Shown: in pieces, positions 60,007 through 64,000 of the stretch | Numbering within the stretch: the stretch's first letter is position 1 | Layout: every line of letters begins with the position of its first letter | NCBI RefSeq assembly: GCF_005938385.1 | Contig: NZ_VCRA01000001.1 | Location: 433,146 to 497,145 of the forward strand | Length of the DNA stretch: 64,000 nucleotides | Direction of reading: 5' to 3' | From: Paenibacillus mesophilus | Lineage (GTDB): Bacteria > Bacillota > Bacilli > Paenibacillales > NBRC-103111 | Position numbers and translations under genes: made by a program | Notes under the pieces: generated by a model | What the model was told of the DNA's origin: nothing | What the model saw: only the letters and a program-made list of their open reading frames with translations | Databases searched by the model: none

Positions 60007-60792
60007 CTATACCTCAACGCCGTTTTGTCTGGCGCATATGATCGTATTCAGCCATGCGAGCTCCGATTGCTTCAGTTCGCCTTTATAAGCTTTCTCCGCC
60101 CACGTATAATCGCCGATCAGACCTTTATGGTACAAGCCGTCCAACGAGTCACCCAGCATTTTCCACTGCCACTGTTCCAATTGCATGACGTCATCCTCCC
60201 CCGGAGTAGATTGCCCCTTGATCCACCAGCCTTCGTTGCCATACGATTCATTGCGGTCGATGGCAATTCCGTTAACCATGATGTCATTCTCATATTGGAA
60301 TAAATGAATCGAGTCGGCTATGGCGCCGTAGCTCCAAGCGTAAGTTTGCCAAAAGTGCGTGCATGCGCCCGCCGCCTTCACGGCTTCTATGACTGCATAC
60401 GATCCGTATACGCCGGTCAGAAAGCCGGGAGATGCCTCGCCGGCGGCCTGAATATATTCAATAACAGTTTGCATCTGCTCCGCTGTCGCTTCGAAATCGA
60501 CGGCATAATAAATCGCCGAGCCTTCGGGCTGACCCAGTTGAGCCGCCACCTGAACGGCAGTGGCTCCATCCTGCAATCCGGCCGCACGCCCGCCTAACGC
60601 CCGGTCCGCCGTCGTCTCGAACACCGAGACAATTTGCAATTCGCTTGCACTGATTAACTCCGCTTCTTCCAATGTCAGACTTTTCCAGCCTGACGGCACC
60701 AAATACCGGCAAACGAATTCATACCCGTCGGATTTGAATGCAGCCGCTGTCGCAGCCGTCAACGGGGTCGAACAGTCAAATCCTTTGGCCAT
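60007..60792 (-). CDS. DUF1906 (Rv2525c-like) glycoside-hydrolase-like protein
   Basis: A 261-residue protein. The DUF1906 domain (residues ~3-200) is a TIM-barrel fold like GH25-type lysozymes, seen in KGFDCSTPL, GYEFVCRYLVPSGWKSLT, AIYYAVDFEA and HFWQTYAWSYGA. The C-terminal ~55 residues form a helical tail that resembles a peptidoglycan-binding-type segment (QWQWKMLGDSLDGLYHKGLIG). No signal peptide is visible. The start ATG at 60790-60792 follows AGGTG. It lies alone between two tRNA genes. The function of the family is unproven. Confidence 0.85.
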   Translation of the reverse strand: MAKGFDCSTPLTAATAAAFKSDGYEFVCRYLVPSGWKSLTLEEAELISASELQIVSVFETTADRALGGRAAGLQDGATAVQVAAQLGQPEGSAIYYAVDFEATAEQMQTVIEYIQAAGEASPGFLTGVYGSYAVIEAVKAAGACTHFWQTYAWSYGAIADSIHLFQYENDIMVNGIAIDRNESYGNEGWWIKGQSTPGEDDVMQLEQWQWKMLGDSLDGLYHKGLIGDYTWAEKAYKGELKQSELAWLNTIICARQNGVEV

Positions 60793-60911
60793 TTCTGTCA
60801 CCTGCCCTTTCTGGTTTACTTTACATTATTCGACAAACCCGGTTGCCCGACAGTGGCATTCGCCTCTGAAAATGCGTTAATAGTTTGAAAAAAACAATAA
60901 ATTAAAAAGAA

Positions 60912-60941
60912 TTGCATTTGCTCTCGGCACGATGTTATAAT
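60912..60941 (+). promoter_or_regulatory. Promoter of tRNA-Arg
   Basis: TTGCAT (60912-60917), an 18-nt spacer and TATAAT (60936-60941), about 20 nt upstream of the tRNA. Confidence 0.7.
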
Positions 60942-60961
60942 GGTCAGCGTATCGCAAAAAT

Positions 60962-61035
60962 GTCCCGGTAGCTCAGTTGGATAGAGCATGCGCCTTCTAA
61001 GCGCACGGTCGGGGGTTCGAATCCCTTCCGGGACG
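60962..61035 (+). tRNA. tRNA-Arg, anticodon TCT
   Basis: A 74-nt cloverleaf with acceptor GTCCCGG/CCGGGAC, anticodon stem TGCGC/GCGCA with loop CTTCTAA (anticodon TCT, reads AGA), and T loop TTCGAAT. The discriminator is G and CCA is not encoded. Its last 15 nt are duplicated 176 bp downstream. Confidence 0.95.
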
Positions 61036-61106
61036 GTAGGAAAAAAAGTTACAGCCTCTGGGCTGTGACTTTTTTTTGCGTTCCGGGGGATGAGAACCCC
61101 CGACAA
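61021..61106 (+). repeat. Direct repeat copy 1, includes tRNA-Arg 3' end and a terminator
   Basis: Starts at ATCCCTTCCGGGACGG inside the tRNA, continues through a terminator (GTTACAGCC/GGCTGTGAC with A and T runs, 61041-61077), and ends with a CGGGGG/CCCCCG hairpin and GACAA. It matches 61197-61281 except for one T in the T run. Confidence 0.93.
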
Positions 61107-61196
61107 GGGGGGCGTCAGAGCGACGCTTCGTTAGCATCCGCTTCGCAGTCGCGAGCTTTCCGAACGGCACAGTTCCGTGCCGATTCGGCGAAGCGT

Positions 61197-61281
61197 ATCC
61201 CTTCCGGGACGGTAGGAAAAAAAGTTACAGCCTCTGGGCTGTGACTTTTTTTGCGTTCCGGGGGATGAGAACCCCCGACAA
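61197..61281 (+). repeat. Direct repeat copy 2, downstream duplicate
   Basis: The second copy of the 85-86 bp unit, 176 bp after the first. The 90-bp spacer contains a CGGCAC/GTGCCG hairpin (about 61174-61190) and TTCGGCGAAGCG-type sequence but no gene. The 3' tRNA piece here has no 5' half, so this is not a second tRNA. Confidence 0.93.
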
Positions 61282-61358
61282 TATTTATTTGTAAGTTTCC
61301 TGTAAGCCCGGTTTTATAAGCTTATTGCGTTTCGACCAACTATTAAGGAGGGTTTCTT

Positions 61359-61598
61359 ATGGCAGTTCTAGACTTGGCAAAGCTAGTCGCCCATGCCATG
61401 AAAGATGAGCAATTCCGACAACAACTGATCGAAAATCCGGAAGAAGCCGCCCTAGCCGCCGGTTTCCAGTTATCAGACGAAGAGCTAGAGGCGATTAAAA
61501 ATGTCGACCTCGGGCTTAGCGAGGAGGAGCTTGAAGAGCGGGTGAGCAAATTTTGGGGAGCGATGGCTCCTAGAGCGATAGGCGGATTCGAAGCGTAA
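61359..61598 (+). CDS. NHLP/Nif11-type RiPP leader-like small protein (orphan)
   Basis: A 79-residue protein. Residues ~1-60 resemble the leader of NHLP-clan/Nif11-related RiPP precursors: an amphipathic helix (AKLVAHAMKDEQFRQQLIE), then NPEEAALAAGFQLSDEELEA. After an acidic stretch it ends in a short glycine- and aromatic-containing tail (SKFWGAMAPRAIGGFEA) without cysteines. AAGGAGGG precedes the ATG and a terminator follows. No maturase, YcaO, radical SAM or transporter gene is within the window. It could be a RiPP precursor modified by distant enzymes, or a protein that shares only the helical fold. Confidence 0.6.
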   Translation: MAVLDLAKLVAHAMKDEQFRQQLIENPEEAALAAGFQLSDEELEAIKNVDLGLSEEELEERVSKFWGAMAPRAIGGFEA

Positions 61599-61641
61599 TC
61601 CCCGCTTAGGAAATAAAAACGTTCATTAAGAAAGTTATCCC

Positions 61642-61669
61642 CCGCGAGCATATTGCACGCGGTTTTTTT
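61642..61669 (+). terminator. Terminator after the RiPP-like gene
   Basis: CCGCG (61642-61646) and CGCGG (61658-61662) around an 11-nt loop, followed by T7. Confidence 0.75.
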
Positions 61670-61759
61670 GTTGGGCATAGCTACGGCCATCATCTTGACT
61701 CTTCTATGTTTGCCGCTCCATCTGCTAGTATATAATTAACATGCATGGGGGTGAGGAAC

Positions 61760-63241
61760 ATGTCTATACGAATCAAATTGCTGCTGTCTTATACGGGCAT
61801 GCTTGTCATCAGCCTGCTCATGTTCGCGTTGGGCGCCGGACTGTTCACGATCGCATCGACCGGGGATATACGCAGCTTCAGGGAGTTTTATAAAGTTCAT
61901 TACCGATTGAATCCGCTGACCGAGCAGGAAGAGTCGATCTTTCTGGAATTGAAATATTTGGCCAAAAACGAGCCGGATTCGCTGCTGGACAAAAAGCTGC
62001 TGAGCGATTACGACTTCAAGCTCCGCACCGTTAGAGCGGGGCTGTATGTCCGAAGGGAGAGCAATCAAGTATTCGAGTCGTTAACATTCAAGCAGCCCGA
62101 GCTGGAGAACGCGCTGCCCCCTTACGATATGGACAACAGCCAGATTCGCAACACATTCAACATAGGGGAACGGTTTTACGCTTACGCCAAATTCGATTTC
62201 AAATTTACGGACGGCGCCAAAGGGGGCGTCTTCGTCATCCGGGAACGCAGTCCGTTCGCGGAGCTGTCGCGCAAGCTGCTGCCCACCCTTTCCTTTATTC
62301 TGATCGGAGTACTGGTCATAGCGAATTTGCTGCTGTATCGCTGGATTACTCGAAGCGTCGTCAAACCGCTCCATCTGCTGAGGGATTCGGCCGAGCGCAT
62401 CAAGGAAGGCAACCTTCAATTCAAGCTGGACCTACATTCGAAGGACGAGATCGGGCAGCTGAACGAAGCGTTCGAGAATATGAGACAGCGGCTTCAGCAA
62501 TCGGTCGACCTCCGCCTCCAAGACGAGGAGAGCCGCAAAGAATTGATTTCTAACATTTCCCACGATTTGCGGACTCCGATCACGAGCATCAAAGGCTACA
62601 TCGAAGGAATCCGTGACGGCGTGGCGGACACGCCGGAGAAGATGGACAAGTACGTCGACATCATTTACACGAAAGCCGTCGACTTGGATAAATTGGTGGA
62701 CGAACTGTTTTTGTACTCCAAGCTGGATTTGAAGCAGGTGAAATTCTCGATGGAGCACGTCGATATCGCGAGCTTTCTCGACGACTGCATCGATGAACTG
62801 CGTTATACGTTCGAGGACAAAGGGATCAGCATCGATTGGGACGACCAAGCGGGAGGCAAATTCGAAGTTATCGCCGACTTGGAGAAGCTGAAGCGCACCG
62901 TACTGAACATTATCGGCAACTCGCTGAAATATATGGATAAAGACGATAAGCAGCTGACCGTCTCGCTTCAAGCCGACCCCGAATGGGTCACGGTCGAATT
63001 CAGGGACAACGGGACGGGCATTCCGGAGGAAGCCGTTCCCCATATCTTCGAACGATTTTATCGAGCCGAGCCTTCGCGCAATTCATCGACCGGCGGCAGC
63101 GGGCTCGGGCTCGCCATCGCCAGGCAAATTATCGAAGGGCACGGCGGGTCGATCTGGGTGAAGAGCGAGCTTGGAGTCGGCACCAGCGTATTTTTTACGT
63201 TAAAACGAACGACGAATCCGGGGAGGGACCGATCCGCATGA
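61760..63241 (+). CDS. Sensor histidine kinase (HAMP-HisKA-HATPase)
   Basis: A 493-residue membrane kinase. Membrane segments at residues ~7-32 and ~178-198 enclose a ~145-residue extracytoplasmic sensor region with no motif I recognise. A HAMP domain (~198-250), the HisKA domain with phospho-His268 in NISHDLRTPITSIKGYIEG, and the HATPase domain (NIIGNSLKYMD, DNGTGIPEEAVPHIFERFYR, GGSGLGLAIARQI) follow. The ATG at 61760-61762 follows GGGGGTGAGG; a TATAAT -10 box is at 61731-61736 but the -35 is weak. It overlaps the response regulator gene by 4 nt. Stimulus unknown. Confidence 0.92.
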   Translation: MSIRIKLLLSYTGMLVISLLMFALGAGLFTIASTGDIRSFREFYKVHYRLNPLTEQEESIFLELKYLAKNEPDSLLDKKLLSDYDFKLRTVRAGLYVRRESNQVFESLTFKQPELENALPPYDMDNSQIRNTFNIGERFYAYAKFDFKFTDGAKGGVFVIRERSPFAELSRKLLPTLSFILIGVLVIANLLLYRWITRSVVKPLHLLRDSAERIKEGNLQFKLDLHSKDEIGQLNEAFENMRQRLQQSVDLRLQDEESRKELISNISHDLRTPITSIKGYIEGIRDGVADTPEKMDKYVDIIYTKAVDLDKLVDELFLYSKLDLKQVKFSMEHVDIASFLDDCIDELRYTFEDKGISIDWDDQAGGKFEVIADLEKLKRTVLNIIGNSLKYMDKDDKQLTVSLQADPEWVTVEFRDNGTGIPEEAVPHIFERFYRAEPSRNSSTGGSGLGLAIARQIIEGHGGSIWVKSELGVGTSVFFTLKRTTNPGRDRSA

Positions 63242-63930
63242 CCCGAATACTGATCATCGAAGACGAGACGACGATCGCTCAGCTGGAGCGGGACTATTTC
63301 GAGCTTAACGGCTTCTCCGTAGACTTGTGCCATACCGGCAAAGAAGGGCTGCAGCTCGCCCTGCGCGACGATTACAATCTTATCATCCTCGACCTGCAGT
63401 TGCCCGGCATCGACGGCTTCGAAATATGCCGCCAAATCCGGGAGGCCAAGGAAGTTCCGATCCTGATCATCTCCGCCAAGAAAGAAGAGATCGATAAAAT
63501 CCGCGCCTTCAATCTCGGTGCGGACGACTATATTACGAAGCCGTTCAGTCCGAGCGAAATCGTCGCAAGGGCGAAGGCGCATCTGACCCGGTACGAGCGC
63601 CTGCTCGGGAAGCAGGAGGCGCCGCCGAAGGACGTGATCCAGATTAGGGGGCTTGCTATCGACAAAGCGTCGCGCAGAGTGTTCGTGCGCAATAAGGAGG
63701 TTGTGTTTACGTCGCGGGAGTTTGGGCTGCTTGAGTTTCTGGCCAGCAACCCGAACCGGGTGTTCAGCAAGGACGATCTGTTCGAGCGTATATGGGGGAT
63801 GGATTCGAACGGCGATATCGCGACGGTGACGGTCCATATTCGCAGACTGCGGGAAAAAATCGAAGCCGACCCGTCAAATCCGCAATATATCGAGACGGTA
63901 TGGGGCGCCGGGTACCGGTTTACGGTGTGA
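63238..63930 (+). CDS. OmpR-family response regulator
   Basis: A 230-residue regulator. The receiver domain (residues ~1-120) has acidic residues in LIIEDE, phospho-Asp52 in IILDLQLPG and the conserved Lys in DDYITKPFSP. The winged-helix DNA-binding domain (~130-228) shows FTSREFGLLEFLASNPNRVF and VTVHIRRLREKIEADPSNPQ. Its ATG overlaps the kinase stop as ATGA, so the pair is coupled. The kinase-before-regulator order is the reverse of the usual one in this family. Confidence 0.93.
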   Translation: MTRILIIEDETTIAQLERDYFELNGFSVDLCHTGKEGLQLALRDDYNLIILDLQLPGIDGFEICRQIREAKEVPILIISAKKEEIDKIRAFNLGADDYITKPFSPSEIVARAKAHLTRYERLLGKQEAPPKDVIQIRGLAIDKASRRVFVRNKEVVFTSREFGLLEFLASNPNRVFSKDDLFERIWGMDSNGDIATVTVHIRRLREKIEADPSNPQYIETVWGAGYRFTV

Positions 63931-64000
63931 AGCACCGATTTAATAATTTGTTAAGAACTATTTAATATGCCGTTTATAGTCCGTTTCTCGGCCGTTTAGC

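Noticed and set aside
61197-61211. A second tRNA-Arg gene
   Set aside because: Only the 3' 15 nt of the tRNA are present; there is no D arm or anticodon arm.

Overview
The window is a chromosomal core region of an endospore-forming, Gram-positive member of the Bacillota, most likely Paenibacillaceae (Paenibacillus, Cohnella or a close relative). The gene order matches the Bacillus subtilis tig-clpX-lonB-lonA-ysxC-hemAXCDBL-spoVID-valS-folC-spoIIB-maf-radC-mreBCD-minCD-spoIVFAB block. The fairly high GC, SLH domains, TTG/GTG starts with strong AGGAGG-type ribosome binding sites and a T-box valS leader fit this. Almost every conserved gene is on the minus strand, so the block reads from right to left. 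No phage, transposase or CRISPR array was seen.

Layout by coordinate. 1-6556: start of spoIVFB, then spoIVFA, rodA, minDC and mreDCB (division site, rod shape and the intramembrane protease step of sporulation). 6648-9560: radC, an MgtC-family membrane protein behind a long structured leader, maf and a DUF4321 protein. 9754-12404: an inserted plus-strand SLH amidase, and a SPOR-domain protein at the spoIIB position. 12630-20808: an accessory insertion with a GntR-type regulator that carries a solute-binding-protein sensor domain, followed by a heparinase II/III-type lyase split into two overlapping reading frames. 21005-28845: murC, folC, valS with its T-box, and spoVID, with small membrane proteins between them. 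29286-31160: a phosphodiester-glycosidase family protein with a long Thr/Gly/Pro/Ser tail. 31462-44065: a nearly complete haem/sirohaem set (hemL, a Crp-like regulator, hemY, hemH, hemE, hemB, a cobA-hemD fusion, hemC, sirC, hemX, hemA). 44236-47942: speD, small unknown genes and engB. 47962-58122: lonA, lonB, ispG, clpX, clpP and tig. 58260-63930: a ysoA-like gene, tRNA-Gly(CCC), a DUF1906 protein, tRNA-Arg(TCT) with a partly duplicated 3' end, a RiPP-leader-like small protein and a histidine kinase/response regulator pair.

How the genes work together. One half of the window handles envelope growth, division and sporulation (MreBCD, RodA, MinCD, MurC, SpoIVFA/B, SpoVID, SpoIIB-like). The middle takes glutamyl-tRNA through 5-aminolevulinate to (copro)porphyrin and haem, with a sirohaem branch from CobA and SirC. 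The right-hand part is protein quality control (trigger factor, ClpXP, LonA, LonB).

The most unusual content is between genes. A family of about 55-60 bp imperfect palindromes with CCCCCAAAAGT / ACTTTTGGGGG arms occurs at least eight times, plus fragments, only in intergenic DNA, and some copies show coordinated changes in the two arms. Three further short-motif repeat clusters lie at about 31.2, 50.6 and 59.4 kb. Other points to follow up are the split lyase, the sensor-fused GntR regulator with an inverted pair of candidate operators, the 86-bp direct repeat containing the tRNA-Arg 3' end, and the orphan RiPP-like peptide.
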